Of a stretch of 64,000 nt of DNA, positions 54,306 to 63,309 are shown piece after piece. The position numbers and the translations under genes are program-made. The DNA is from Schauerella fraxinea (lineage in GTDB: Bacteria > Pseudomonadota > Gammaproteobacteria > Burkholderiales > Burkholderiaceae_B). Location: contig JAVDKL010000002.1 of assembly GCA_030849965.1 (NCBI GenBank), forward strand, positions 744,001 through 808,000, given 5' to 3'. Under the pieces are notes generated by a model, which was not told the origin of the DNA, did not search any database, and worked only from the letters and a program-made list of their open reading frames with translations. The number at the start of each line of letters is the position of its first letter. Within the stretch, counting starts at the first letter, position 1.

Positions 54306-54324
54306 AATGGGAATGATTTCCATT
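54306..54324 (-). promoter_or_regulatory. Fur box of the iron operon
   Basis: AATGGGAATGATTTCCATT is an imperfect 19-bp palindrome close to the Fur consensus. It is placed just upstream of the ECF sigma factor ATG at 54298, as expected for iron repression. Confidence 0.75.
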
Positions 54325-54409
54325 GTAGTCTAGTACATCGAATTCTTGGCCCAAATCGTGCAGCTTGCAGTGGCGCCGTTGCATCGTTGCTACTGGTGGG
54401 TTTGCCCCG

Positions 54410-56053
54410 CTAACCGTTGTCGACGATCGCTGAACCGGCAGGGGGCGCGCGGCGGACATCGCTCAGATAGGCCGCAAATTCACCCGCAGGCAACGCTCGC
54501 GCATAAAGCCAGCCCTGCGCCAATCCCACGCCATTGGCGCGGAGGTAGTCGGCTTGCGCCTGATGCTCCACACCCTCGGCAATGATCGACACCCCCAACG
54601 CCTTGGCCATTTCGATGATGTGGAAAATCACTGCGCTCTTGGCCGAAGGCACGCCGATCGTGTCGACAAACGACTTGTCGATTTTCAGGGCGTCGAAGGT
54701 GATCTGCTGCAGATGCGTCAAGCTCGAATAGCCGGTCCCGAAATCGTCGATGGACAGACGGTACCCTTTGGCGCGCGCCTCCGCGATGATGTCGCGGGCC
54801 GAATCGTAATCCATGAAGCCGCGTTCGGTGACCTCGAGCCAGACCTGCGCGGGCGCGATGGCATGGTTGGCGATGAGCGCGTCGAGTCGGTTGAGCACGA
54901 CGTCGGTTTTGAGATCGTCCGGCGCTAGATTGATCGCCACATGCAGGGAAGGATCGCGGGCCAGCATCGCACCGAGATCGCGTCCCACATGTTCGATGAC
55001 CAGCGCCGTGATGTCGCCGATAAGTCCGGTGTCTTCCGCCACCGTAATGAACAGGTCGGGCCGTACCCAACTGCCATCGGGCCGCCGCCACCGCGCGAGC
55101 GCTTCCGCACCCACGCAGTGTCCAGAGGCGACGTCGATGATGGGCTGATAGTGAACCTCGAACTCGTTGTTGCGGATCGCGGTTGCGATTTCGGATCGGA
55201 AGCTCAGTCGTTGACGGGATTGCCACACCACCATCAACACAATCAGCCCCGCGATGAACAGGCTGATGGGCAGCAGGATGAGCTGTTCGCGGCGAAGGCT
55301 GGAGAAGAAGCCGGGGCGCCGCTCCAGGGCAATTGCCGTCCAGTCGCCCGCGTGTACCGCGCTGAACGCGAATTCCTCATCGACGCCGATGCGGGGCGTG
55401 CGTGCCAGGGATTCGATGAGCTCGTCCGGCGCCTCGTTGCTGCGAGCGATGAATTGCCCGTCAGCCATGGTCAAGCCCATGAACGTCTGCGGTTCGGCCA
55501 CCACGTCGATGAACCGCATGGGGTCGATGAGGACGTTGTAGTTGCCCGAGCTCAACGCCAGCTTGACCGCGCCGCCCAGCAGCGCGGGACGCACGTTCAG
55601 GGTCACGCCCAAACCTTTGCTGGTCGTGAAGTCGGGCGGCCGAAAGAAGATGGGTTTTTCGGTGATGCCCCATGATGTGCAGGCGAGTCGGCCGTTGTCG
55701 AAATAGCCAATTTCTTCAACGCTGCGGGTGTTGAACACCAATTGGCGCATTTGCTCGATATGGCCAGTCGAGCAGGGCGCAAGCCGGGTGGTGGCCAGCA
55801 CGTCGAAAGTGCGTTGCGCATCCCCCGCCGCGCGATTGGCTCGGGTCAGCACGCGTTCGGCCGTCGTGGTCAGCAGGGCTTTTTCGTCGCTGACGGCGAG
55901 GGACCAGGTAATCCAAAGCATTGCCGCAATAGGCACTGCGGCGCCGGTGAGCGCGAGGAGGGAAGCAATGGCGATAATGCGGAATCGGCGCAGGTTGGCC
56001 TCCGTCGGCAGCTCATCTCTGCGTCGCACGACATTTGCGACATCGTTGCACAT
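54410..56053 (-). CDS. CSS-motif EAL phosphodiesterase (PdeC-like)
   Basis: A 547-residue membrane enzyme. Helix 1 is at about 25-50, a periplasmic CSS domain follows (TRLAPCSTGHIEQMRQLVFN and LACTSWG, with the redox-active Cys pair), then a second helix at about 255-275, and an EAL domain (about 285-530) with YQPIIDVASGHCVGAEALAR, LEVTERG, DDFGTGYSSLTHL and FDALKIDKSFVD. It should degrade c-di-GMP to pGpG, tuned by periplasmic oxidation through the CSS cysteines. It has no neighbour on its strand. Confidence 0.92.
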   Translation of the reverse strand: MCNDVANVVRRRDELPTEANLRRFRIIAIASLLALTGAAVPIAAMLWITWSLAVSDEKALLTTTAERVLTRANRAAGDAQRTFDVLATTRLAPCSTGHIEQMRQLVFNTRSVEEIGYFDNGRLACTSWGITEKPIFFRPPDFTTSKGLGVTLNVRPALLGGAVKLALSSGNYNVLIDPMRFIDVVAEPQTFMGLTMADGQFIARSNEAPDELIESLARTPRIGVDEEFAFSAVHAGDWTAIALERRPGFFSSLRREQLILLPISLFIAGLIVLMVVWQSRQRLSFRSEIATAIRNNEFEVHYQPIIDVASGHCVGAEALARWRRPDGSWVRPDLFITVAEDTGLIGDITALVIEHVGRDLGAMLARDPSLHVAINLAPDDLKTDVVLNRLDALIANHAIAPAQVWLEVTERGFMDYDSARDIIAEARAKGYRLSIDDFGTGYSSLTHLQQITFDALKIDKSFVDTIGVPSAKSAVIFHIIEMAKALGVSIIAEGVEHQAQADYLRANGVGLAQGWLYARALPAGEFAAYLSDVRRAPPAGSAIVDNG

Positions 56054-56241
56054 ACTACAGACGATCGGCCGGGCTCGCGAGCGTCTGCAGGCACGCGCGT
56101 GGCTTTCTGGCCGCGCACCGTTGCGGTTTGGCCATTGGTGGGCGAGTCGGCCGCTGCCTGGGCTTTCAGTGGCTGCGCAGGCCTCGAATACAATGCCTGA
56201 CGGTCGACGCCGATCGCTTCAACACACGAGACGTACGCACG

Positions 56242-56862
56242 ATGGATTTTGCTTTAACCCTGCTGATGGTCGCCGTGGCTTGGCATATGCTGCGGATGCA
56301 CTACCAGCGCACCCGCATTGCGCTGCTCGGTCGCCATCTGGCCGATATGAAGCTCGAACGCCATATGGAAACGCTGACGCAAGGCTATACGCGCGCCATC
56401 CACGAGGAGTCCGAAAGCCGACAACTGCAGGTGCTGGACACGTTTACCCAGACCGAGAATGTGGTCGCGGCCAATGTGCAGACACTGGCGAACGCCATGC
56501 AGAAGGAAGACGCACGCGATACGGCCATGGGCCCGTTCGCGTTTTGCGTGCCGTATGTCGAGCGCGTGGCACCTGAAGCCGCGTTGCGCGATTTTCGCGC
56601 CTTGCTGCACATCCACGCCGTCGGCTTGCGTGCCGTGATCGGCAACGATGCCGGTTTGGATCCCAAGACGCGCGCCTTCCACATCGCAGCCGAGTTATAT
56701 CTGCTGCAGCACAGTTGCCACTGGTTCTGCAAATCCCGGGCGGTGGCCGACGCGCGCTTGCTGATGCGTCATAAGGTCGAGCACAAGAAAGTGATCGAAT
56801 CGGTGTCCGCATTGACGCGGTCGTCGTATACAAAGTGGGTAGAGAACACCGAGACGCAGTAG
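56242..56862 (+). CDS. Hypothetical membrane-anchored protein
   Basis: A 206-residue protein with a single N-terminal helix (LTLLMVAVAWHMLRM), a helical middle (about 30-95) and a soluble C-domain with several His and Cys residues (CVPYVERVAPEAALRDFRAL; SCHWFCKSRAVADARLLMRH). I do not recognise a family. ATG at 56242 is the only start near the membrane helix. Divergent from the EAL gene. Confidence 0.65.
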   Translation: MDFALTLLMVAVAWHMLRMHYQRTRIALLGRHLADMKLERHMETLTQGYTRAIHEESESRQLQVLDTFTQTENVVAANVQTLANAMQKEDARDTAMGPFAFCVPYVERVAPEAALRDFRALLHIHAVGLRAVIGNDAGLDPKTRAFHIAAELYLLQHSCHWFCKSRAVADARLLMRHKVEHKKVIESVSALTRSSYTKWVENTETQ

Positions 56863-56876
56863 GCGTTCAGCGCCTG

Positions 56877-57797
56877 CTAGGCCAACGAAATATTCTCGCG
56901 CTTCTCAATCAGGAAGTCGCGTAACGCTCTCACTTTCGACGGCATCTGGTCGCGGGACGGCGAATAAAAATGAAATCCTGCGTGGTCGTAGGCCCACGTG
57001 CGCAGGATACGAACCAGCCGGCCGTCCGCCAGCTCCGCTTGCAAGGCGATGTTCAAGCCCTGCATCAAACCAAGTCCTTGAACGGCCGCGCGCGTCATGC
57101 TCTGGTCGTCATTCACGGTGAAATTGCCTGTCACTGACTGCGTGAAGTGCAGCTTTTTTTTGCCTGGATCGATGAAGTCCCACGGCCTGGCAGTGCCGCT
57201 TTTCGCGAAACGGTAGTTGATGCAGTTGTGCGCATGCAGATCCGCCGGCGTTTTGGGGATGCCATGCCGTTGGAGGTAGGCCGGCGCACCCACGACCACC
57301 ATGGCCAGGGCCGGGCTGATCGGCGCGGCAACCACATGCTCGGCCAAGCTGCGCCCCAAGCGAATGCGGGCATCGCAGCCATCGGCAATGATGTTTGCGA
57401 GGGTATCGTCCAGGATCAATTCGACGTGGATCTGGGGATACCGCGCGGTGAATGCTTCGAGATGCGGCTCCACCAGTACCCGGGCGGCCAGGCGCGAGCT
57501 GTTGACACGAATCAGGCCGGACGGCACATCGCGCGCCTCGTCAAGATTCTGTACCGCCCAATCGATCTCGCCCAATGTGCGCCGTAGCGTGTCGAACAGC
57601 TGCTGACCCGCTTCGGTTAACGACATATCGCGCGTGGTGCGGTAGAGCAACCGCACGCCCAACTGCCGCTCCAGCGCTTTGAGATTTTGCGACAAGGCCG
57701 CGCGCGAGACGCCCATTTCCTCTGCTGCGCGCGTGAAGCTGCGGTGCTGGGCGATGCGCGCAAACCAGGCAAGGGAGGGGAGCAGGGCGGGATTCAT
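56877..57797 (-). CDS. LysR-family transcriptional regulator
   Basis: A 306-residue LysR regulator (PALLPSLAWFARIAQHRSFT, MGVSRAALSQNLKALERQLG, RLLYRTTRDMSLTEAG; effector domain with late AVQGLGLMQGLNIALQAELA). Start at the Met 57797 (MNPALLP); the longer frame is not LysR sequence. It is divergent from the aldo/keto reductase operon at 57930 and its probable regulator. Confidence 0.9.
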   Translation of the reverse strand: MNPALLPSLAWFARIAQHRSFTRAAEEMGVSRAALSQNLKALERQLGVRLLYRTTRDMSLTEAGQQLFDTLRRTLGEIDWAVQNLDEARDVPSGLIRVNSSRLAARVLVEPHLEAFTARYPQIHVELILDDTLANIIADGCDARIRLGRSLAEHVVAAPISPALAMVVVGAPAYLQRHGIPKTPADLHAHNCINYRFAKSGTARPWDFIDPGKKKLHFTQSVTGNFTVNDDQSMTRAAVQGLGLMQGLNIALQAELADGRLVRILRTWAYDHAGFHFYSPSRDQMPSKVRALRDFLIEKRENISLA

Positions 57798-57929
57798 GTG
57801 GAACATTGTAAAGCTGGGATTACCACTGATGTCAGATTTGTGGTCTTCTTTATTTCCAATCACCTGCGTAGCATCTGGGCTTCCGAGTGAGGCAAGTCTC
57901 CTCACTCACGATTTCTCTTGGAGCACGCG

Positions 57930-58946
57930 ATGCGCATGCGCAGATTGGGCAACAGCGGTTTGTTCGTTTCCGAGCTGTGCTTCGGCGCAATGACGTTCGG
58001 CGGGGCTGACGGGCTGTGGGGCCAGGTTGGCAAGCTCGGTCAGGATGATGCCGACGCGCTCGTGAGATCGGCGCTCGATTCCGGCATCACGTTTTTCGAT
58101 ACGGCCAATGTGTACGCCGACGGACGTAGTGAAACGATCCTCGGTCAGTCACTCCGCAATCTTGGTGTGCCGCGCGGCGATGTGGTGATTGCCACCAAAG
58201 TGGCGTCCGCCATGGGTGAAGGGCCGAATCGGCGCGGCGCTTCACGCCGTCATGTGTTGAGCGAATGCCGGGCGAGCACAGTACGGTTGGGCCTGGACCA
58301 TATCGACCTCTATCAGATCCACGCGTTCGATCCGGGCACGCCGATCGAAGAAACGCTCGACGCGCTGGATACCCTGGTTCGTGCCGGAGACGTGCGCTAC
58401 GTGGGCTTATCGAACTGGGCTGCCTGGCAAGTCATGAAGGCGCTCGGGATCGGCCGGGCGCGCGGGCTGGCGCCGATCGTTTCGCTGCAGGCGTACTACA
58501 CGTTGGTAGGCCGCGACGTAGAGCGCGAGCTTGTGCCGATGCTGACGTCGGAGCAGGTGGGCCTGATCGTATGGAGCCCACTGGCGGGCGGCTATCTCAC
58601 CGGCAAGTATGCCGCCGGGGCAAGCGCTGTCGATGGCCGGTTGCAGACGCTGGATTTTCCACCGATCGATCGCCAGCGTGGCGACCCATTGATCGGCGTA
58701 TTGAAAGCGACTGCAGCCAAACATGACGCCACGCCAGGTCAGATCGCCATCTCATGGCTGCTGCATCAGCCCGTGGTGACGTCAGTCATTCTGGGCGCCA
58801 AGCATGTTGCCCAACTTCAGGAAAACGTAGGCGCGGCGGCGATCCGCCTGGACGACGCCGACCTGCAGAAACTGAACGCAGTGAGCACGCTGCCGATCGA
58901 GTATCCCGGATGGCTGCTCGATCGCCGCGACGATCGGCGCGCTTGA
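57930..58946 (+). CDS. Aldo/keto reductase
   Basis: A 338-residue AKR, TIM-barrel oxidoreductase of the YajO/AKR11-13 kind (RRLGNSGLFVSELCFGAMTF, GITFFDTANVYADGRSE, VVIATKV, DLYQIHAFDPGTPIEETLDA, VGLSNWAAWQ, LIVWSPLAGGYLTGKY). It reduces carbonyls with NADPH. The catalytic Tyr of ANVY and Lys of ATKV are kept, while the catalytic His lies in QIHAFD. GGAG precedes the ATG. First gene of an operon with the Gfo/Idh and Tat-SDR genes, facing the LysR. Confidence 0.9.
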   Translation: MRMRRLGNSGLFVSELCFGAMTFGGADGLWGQVGKLGQDDADALVRSALDSGITFFDTANVYADGRSETILGQSLRNLGVPRGDVVIATKVASAMGEGPNRRGASRRHVLSECRASTVRLGLDHIDLYQIHAFDPGTPIEETLDALDTLVRAGDVRYVGLSNWAAWQVMKALGIGRARGLAPIVSLQAYYTLVGRDVERELVPMLTSEQVGLIVWSPLAGGYLTGKYAAGASAVDGRLQTLDFPPIDRQRGDPLIGVLKATAAKHDATPGQIAISWLLHQPVVTSVILGAKHVAQLQENVGAAAIRLDDADLQKLNAVSTLPIEYPGWLLDRRDDRRA

Positions 58947-58992
58947 AAGCGGTCGATCGTCATCCATCCCTTTCTCATTTCTCTGGATTTCC

Positions 58993-60153
58993 ATGACATC
59001 CAATCGACTACGCGTGGGCATCATCGGTGCCGATACAAAAGCAAGCTGGGCGGGTGCCTCTCACATTCCCGCCATCGACGCGCATCCAGGGCTGGTGCTC
59101 GCCGCCGTCGCAACCCGGCATGCGGAAAGTGCGCAGGCCGCTGGCGAGGCTTTCGGGGCCGAACGCTGGTACGCCAACCCGTACGAACTCATCGACGACA
59201 AGACGATCGATATCGTGACGATCGCGGTCAAGGTGCCGGCGCATCGCGACTTGGTGTTCGCTGCGCTCAAAGCGAACAAGGCCGTGTATTGCGAGGCGCC
59301 GTTAGGTGTGTCTTTGGACGAGACCAGGGAGATGGCAGGGGCTGCGGGCGGCTTGCACACTGCGATCGGATTGCAGGGGCGTCTGAATCCTGCGGTGCGG
59401 CGTGCAATTGAAATCATCGCCTTGGGCAAGCTTGGCAAACTGCTGTCGGCGCGTGTGAAAGCCACCACGTTCGGGTTTGGACCGCAATCGCTCAAGGCGT
59501 ACGACTACTTCAATAAGGCTGCTTCCGGGGCGAGCTTCCTCACGATCACTACCGCACATGTTCTGGACATCGTGGAAGCAGTGCTTGGAAACATCGTGGA
59601 AGTCGATGCGCGTACCGAATTGCTGTGGCCGGAGATCGAATTGACCGATACCGGGGAGACGTCCGTGCGCGATATTCCTGATCACGTCGACCTCATCGGC
59701 AAGACAGCTGCGGGTGCAGTGGTATCGGTGCAAGTGTTGGCGGGCGTACCGGAGCATGACGCGCAATTCAGTTTTGAAATTCGTGGCTCGCTGGGGGTAT
59801 TGACGCTCACCGGCAATCACCTCGCGGGCGTACAGGTCGGCGACTTGACATTGTCGGCAAGCGTGGCCTTCAACCCACCCGATCGGCCGATTGCGAACGG
59901 CGTGGGGCCCACAGCGGCGTCGTTCTGGGCGGGCGCTGCGATCAATGTGGGTGAGGTGTACGCCAGTCTTGTGCATGACATCACAGCAGGCACCTTCATC
60001 ACACCCGGCTTTACGCATGCCGTTCACAACCTGCAGTTGATCGAGGCCGTGAAGCGTGCCGCGCAGACCGGGACGCGGCAACGCTTGCCCGGTGAGCCGA
60101 CGCGTTCGCATATCCAACCTTACTTCTCTCAAGGAAATAGTCATGCAGCATGA
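58993..60153 (+). CDS. Gfo/Idh/MocA-family oxidoreductase
   Basis: A 386-residue Rossmann-fold oxidoreductase: RLRVGIIGADTKASWAGASH at the N-terminus, AVATRHAESAQAAGEAFGAE, DIVTIAVKVPAHRDLVFAAL and EAPLGVSLDE with the Glu of the EKP-like motif; the catalytic Lys is replaced (EAP not EKP), which may mean altered activity. Family members act on sugars or inositol with NAD(P). It overlaps the following Tat-SDR gene by 11 bp, so the two are translationally coupled. Confidence 0.88.
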   Translation: MTSNRLRVGIIGADTKASWAGASHIPAIDAHPGLVLAAVATRHAESAQAAGEAFGAERWYANPYELIDDKTIDIVTIAVKVPAHRDLVFAALKANKAVYCEAPLGVSLDETREMAGAAGGLHTAIGLQGRLNPAVRRAIEIIALGKLGKLLSARVKATTFGFGPQSLKAYDYFNKAASGASFLTITTAHVLDIVEAVLGNIVEVDARTELLWPEIELTDTGETSVRDIPDHVDLIGKTAAGAVVSVQVLAGVPEHDAQFSFEIRGSLGVLTLTGNHLAGVQVGDLTLSASVAFNPPDRPIANGVGPTAASFWAGAAINVGEVYASLVHDITAGTFITPGFTHAVHNLQLIEAVKRAAQTGTRQRLPGEPTRSHIQPYFSQGNSHAA

Positions 60154-61027
60154 CAATGAACCAGGCATTACCCGGCGCAAGATGATGGTGGGTGCGACGG
60201 CAGGGTTGGCGGCGATGGCGGCATCGTCCATGGCCCAGGCAGCTCAGGAACCCGGCGCGAGCGCTCAGCGTGGCGCAGGCCTTCGCGTGCAGGATTTGAT
60301 CGGCAAGCGGGCGTTGGTGACCGGCGCCTCGCGCGGCATCGGCGCAGGCATCGCGGTGGCCCTCGCCGATCGGGGCGCCGATGTGACCTTTACTTATCGG
60401 GAATCGACCGAGAAAGCGGCCAACGTGGTTCGCGAGATTCAGGCCCGAGGCCGCAAGGGATTGGCCATTCGAGCGGATAGCGCCGATCCGGCGGCGGTAA
60501 CGCGGTCGATCGACGAGACGGTGGCGTTTCTTGGCGGCATCGACATCCTCGTCAACAATGTCGGCATCGCGCGCTCCGGTCCGCTCGCGCAGATGAGCTT
60601 TGCAGACATCGACGCGGTGTTGAACGTAAATGCGCGCGCGGCAGCGCTGGCCGCGCAGGCTGCCATCCCACACCTGAAGGCGGGCGGCAGAATCATCACC
60701 ATCGGTTCGTGCCTGGCCGAACGCGTGCCGTATCCCAATTTGACGGTGTATTCGATGTCCAAGTCGGCATTGCTGGCGTTTACGCGCGGCTTGGCGCGGG
60801 AGCTCGGGCCTCAGGCGATTACGGTCAATCTGGTTCAACCCGGACCGATCGACACCGATCAAAATCCGGCCGATGGAGAATGGGCAGAACCAAATCGCCG
60901 GTTGACGTCGCTGGGGCGCTACGGCAATCCGGCCGACATTGCGGCTGCCGTGACGTTTCTGGCAAGTCCAGCTGCACAGTTCATGACGGGGTCGGTGATG
61001 ACGGTGGACGCGGGATTCAACGCGTGA
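60143..61027 (+). CDS. SDR with a Tat signal peptide
   Basis: A 294-residue SDR. The first about 36 residues form a twin-arginine signal (TRRKMMVGATAGLAAMAASS, cut after AQA), then the SDR: TGASRGIG, NNVGIARSG, ITIGSCLAERV with Ser, YSMSKSALLAFT with Tyr/Lys, and MTVDAGFNA. Tat export of a folded, cofactor-bound enzyme to the periplasm is implied. AAGGAAATAG precedes the ATG. Overlap with the Gfo/Idh gene suggests coupled action; SDRs outside the cytoplasm are rare. Confidence 0.88.
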   Translation: MQHDNEPGITRRKMMVGATAGLAAMAASSMAQAAQEPGASAQRGAGLRVQDLIGKRALVTGASRGIGAGIAVALADRGADVTFTYRESTEKAANVVREIQARGRKGLAIRADSADPAAVTRSIDETVAFLGGIDILVNNVGIARSGPLAQMSFADIDAVLNVNARAAALAAQAAIPHLKAGGRIITIGSCLAERVPYPNLTVYSMSKSALLAFTRGLARELGPQAITVNLVQPGPIDTDQNPADGEWAEPNRRLTSLGRYGNPADIAAAVTFLASPAAQFMTGSVMTVDAGFNA

Positions 61028-61215
61028 TGGCACTGATCGCGTCGTTTGCCATTTGACGCAAATTCCACCCCGGTGACGTTAACGTCGCGTTTGATATGTC
61101 TGTGTTCGCCGAGCGCACTGCGGATCGGCATGGATGATCGTCGACGTGACGCCGGTTTGAAGCGCGGCGTGCGGAGTATCCACAACAGCGCTGCCAACGG
61201 GTGAAACGCGTGCAA

Positions 61216-61512
61216 ATGAGTTTTCTGACACTCTTGAAACGAGTGGGTCTGGCGTTGCTTTTAGTCGGGCTCGTTGCCGGATGCGCATCGAGTGGCCCCG
61301 GCGGCTCGGCAGGCGCCGATAGCGGCACTGGCGCAAGCAGTGCTAGCGGCCCAAACAACGCGGCGGCACCTGCAGCCAATAAGTGCAAGGGCAACCGCAG
61401 CGCCTGCAAGTACGAAGGGGCGTATGAACGCGGCGAAGCAAGCTACGCCGAGTTGGAAGCCAAGCGCCTGAATCAGGCCGCGCTGCAGAAATTTCGCGAC
61501 TCGCTTAAGTGA
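61216..61512 (+). CDS. Small predicted lipoprotein
   Basis: A 98-residue protein with a signal peptide and a clear lipobox LVAGC, then a Gly/Ser/Ala-rich region and a helical, charged C-terminus (ACKYEGAYERGEASYAELEA, RLNQAALQKFRDS). Two extra cysteines (KCKGNRSACK) may form a disulfide. ATG at 61216 is preferred; a GTG 15 bases upstream is in frame. Alone, no family recognised. Confidence 0.75.
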   Translation: MSFLTLLKRVGLALLLVGLVAGCASSGPGGSAGADSGTGASSASGPNNAAAPAANKCKGNRSACKYEGAYERGEASYAELEAKRLNQAALQKFRDSLK

Positions 61513-61653
61513 CGATAAACGTGAGGCAAATCTCGCTGCATGCGGAGCATGATGAGCTTGGCCCCGTTGCTGCCTCGAAGCTAAGTCGTTTTTTTCTGGC
61601 CGAGGTCGAGCGGGTAACGTCGCAGGCAGCGCAGGCTGCCCGCGGTCACGACA

Positions 61654-62754
61654 TCACGCTTTGAACAAATCCGGATAACGACGCGGTTGCGAGCGCAGAT
61701 ATTGCTTGGGCGCTTGCACCTGTGCACCCAGTTGGGCCGCGGCACGCCACGGCCAATTGGGTTCGAACAGAATGCCGCGCGCAATGGCCACCATATCTGC
61801 GTCGCCCGTTGCCACGATTGCTTCGGCATGATCCGGTTCGGTGATCATGCCGACCGCGATCACGGGCATCGTCACTTCCTGCTTGATGCGGCGTGCCAAC
61901 GGCACTTGGTAGCCCGGGCCCACAGGGATCGCCTGCTTTGGCGAGACGCCGCCACTCGAGATATGCATGAACGCACAGCCACGGGTTTGCAACTCACGCG
62001 AAAACACGACGGATTGCTCCAGATCCAGGCCGCCGTCCACCCAGTCGCTGGCGGACAGGCGCACGCCTAACGGGTAGCCGTCGGGCAGTGCCTGCTTGAC
62101 CGCATCGAATACTTCCAGCGGGAAGCGCATGCGATTTTCCAGACTCCCGCCATACGTGTCGGTGCGTCGATTGGCAAGCGGCGAAAGAAACTGGTGCAGA
62201 AGATAGCCGTGCGCGGCATGCAACTCGATCACATCCAGACCCAGTTCGTGGCTCCGTTGCGCGGCGCGAACGAACGCGTCGCGGATACGAGTCAGGTCGG
62301 CGGTACTGAGTTCGGTAGGTGCGCGTTCGGTATCGAGCATCGGTACGGCCGACGGCGCAAGCGTCTGCCAGCCGCGCTTGTCCAACGCCAATTGCTTGCC
62401 GCCATTCCACGGCGCGTCCACCGAGGCCTTGCGGCCGGCATGACTGAGCTGGATGCCGATGGGCATATCGGAGTGCGCGCGCACGGCAGCGAGGGTGGTG
62501 CGCAAGGCGGCTTGGTTGTCGTCGTTCCACAGGCCCAGGTCGTCAGGGCTGATGCGGCCGTCGGCTTCAACGGCGGTGGCTTCCAATAGCAACAGGCCAG
62601 CGCCGGACAACGCCAGTTTGCCCAGGTGGATCAGATGCCAGGAGGTGGCATTGCCATTGTCGGCAGAGTATTGGCACATCGGGGCGATGACAATACGGTT
62701 GGGCAGGGTGACACCGCCCAAGGCGATCGGTTCGAACAGTTTGCTGGCAGGCAT
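61654..62754 (-). CDS. NADH:flavin oxidoreductase (YqjM/NamA-like Old Yellow Enzyme)
   Basis: A 366-residue FMN enzyme of the YqjM-type OYE group: SKLFEPIALGGVTLPNRIVI, APMCQYSADNGNATSWHLIH with the typical Cys near the FMN, QLSHAGRKAS, the catalytic IELHAAHGYLLHQFLSPLAN and DTYGGSLENRMRF. It reduces enones, nitro compounds or quinones with NADPH. Start at MPASKLF (62754). No linked regulator is visible. Confidence 0.92.
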   Translation of the reverse strand: MPASKLFEPIALGGVTLPNRIVIAPMCQYSADNGNATSWHLIHLGKLALSGAGLLLLEATAVEADGRISPDDLGLWNDDNQAALRTTLAAVRAHSDMPIGIQLSHAGRKASVDAPWNGGKQLALDKRGWQTLAPSAVPMLDTERAPTELSTADLTRIRDAFVRAAQRSHELGLDVIELHAAHGYLLHQFLSPLANRRTDTYGGSLENRMRFPLEVFDAVKQALPDGYPLGVRLSASDWVDGGLDLEQSVVFSRELQTRGCAFMHISSGGVSPKQAIPVGPGYQVPLARRIKQEVTMPVIAVGMITEPDHAEAIVATGDADMVAIARGILFEPNWPWRAAAQLGAQVQAPKQYLRSQPRRYPDLFKA

Positions 62755-62877
62755 CCAAGTTTTCCAGAGTGAAAAGATAGCCTTCGACTTTACCGCGTTT
62801 GCTGCGATGCGACAGGGCCCGCGGATAGCGGCGTCGCAAGCGGTGGGAGGCACGTGCGCTATGCCGCGCCAGGCAGG

Positions 62878-63201
62878 TCATTCGTCGGGCAGAGCGCTGT
62901 ACCACTCGGCGTAGCGCGTGGTGTGAACCATGTGCCGGTTCAGATCCGGCGCGCCGTCGGTCCACCATACCTGCCCGCGTTCGCCCAATGCCTGCTTGGC
63001 AGCATCGACCTGTGCGCGAGCAGCGGCCATGGCGCCCGAATCGTCGCTTCGTTTTGCCGAGCCGACGGCCCGACGCGCCGCCATCAATGCATTCACGAGG
63101 GCCTGACGGTGAACCGGGTCGAGATGCGGATTGGAGGTGCGCCACAGGCGCCCACGGACGATCAGGTAGCGGCCATCGGGCGTGGTCAGTTGGTCGGTCA
63201 T
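62878..63201 (-). CDS. Hypothetical conserved protein
   Basis: A 107-residue protein opening MTDQLTTPDGRYLIVRGRLW, a pattern (DGRYxxVRGRLWR) that looks conserved, then a helical middle (ARRAVGSAKRSDDSGAMAAA, QVDAAKQALGERGQVWWTDG). I do not know its function. The frame runs on upstream, but the Met at 63201 opens the conserved part. Confidence 0.72.
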   Translation of the reverse strand: MTDQLTTPDGRYLIVRGRLWRTSNPHLDPVHRQALVNALMAARRAVGSAKRSDDSGAMAAARAQVDAAKQALGERGQVWWTDGAPDLNRHMVHTTRYAEWYSALPDE

Positions 63202-63309
63202 ATTGCGTTTGTTGGACGGAATGCAGTGATTATCCGGTCTTACCGAGGTAGGAGGCTGCAAAAGTGGCCCGTACACTAGCGCCTCATTTTAAAAGACTGG
63301 AGACATTGC

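Noticed and set aside
60011-61033. A 340-codon frame antisense to the Tat-SDR gene
   Set aside because: Very basic, His- and Arg-rich sequence typical of an antisense shadow in GC-rich DNA; no domain seen.
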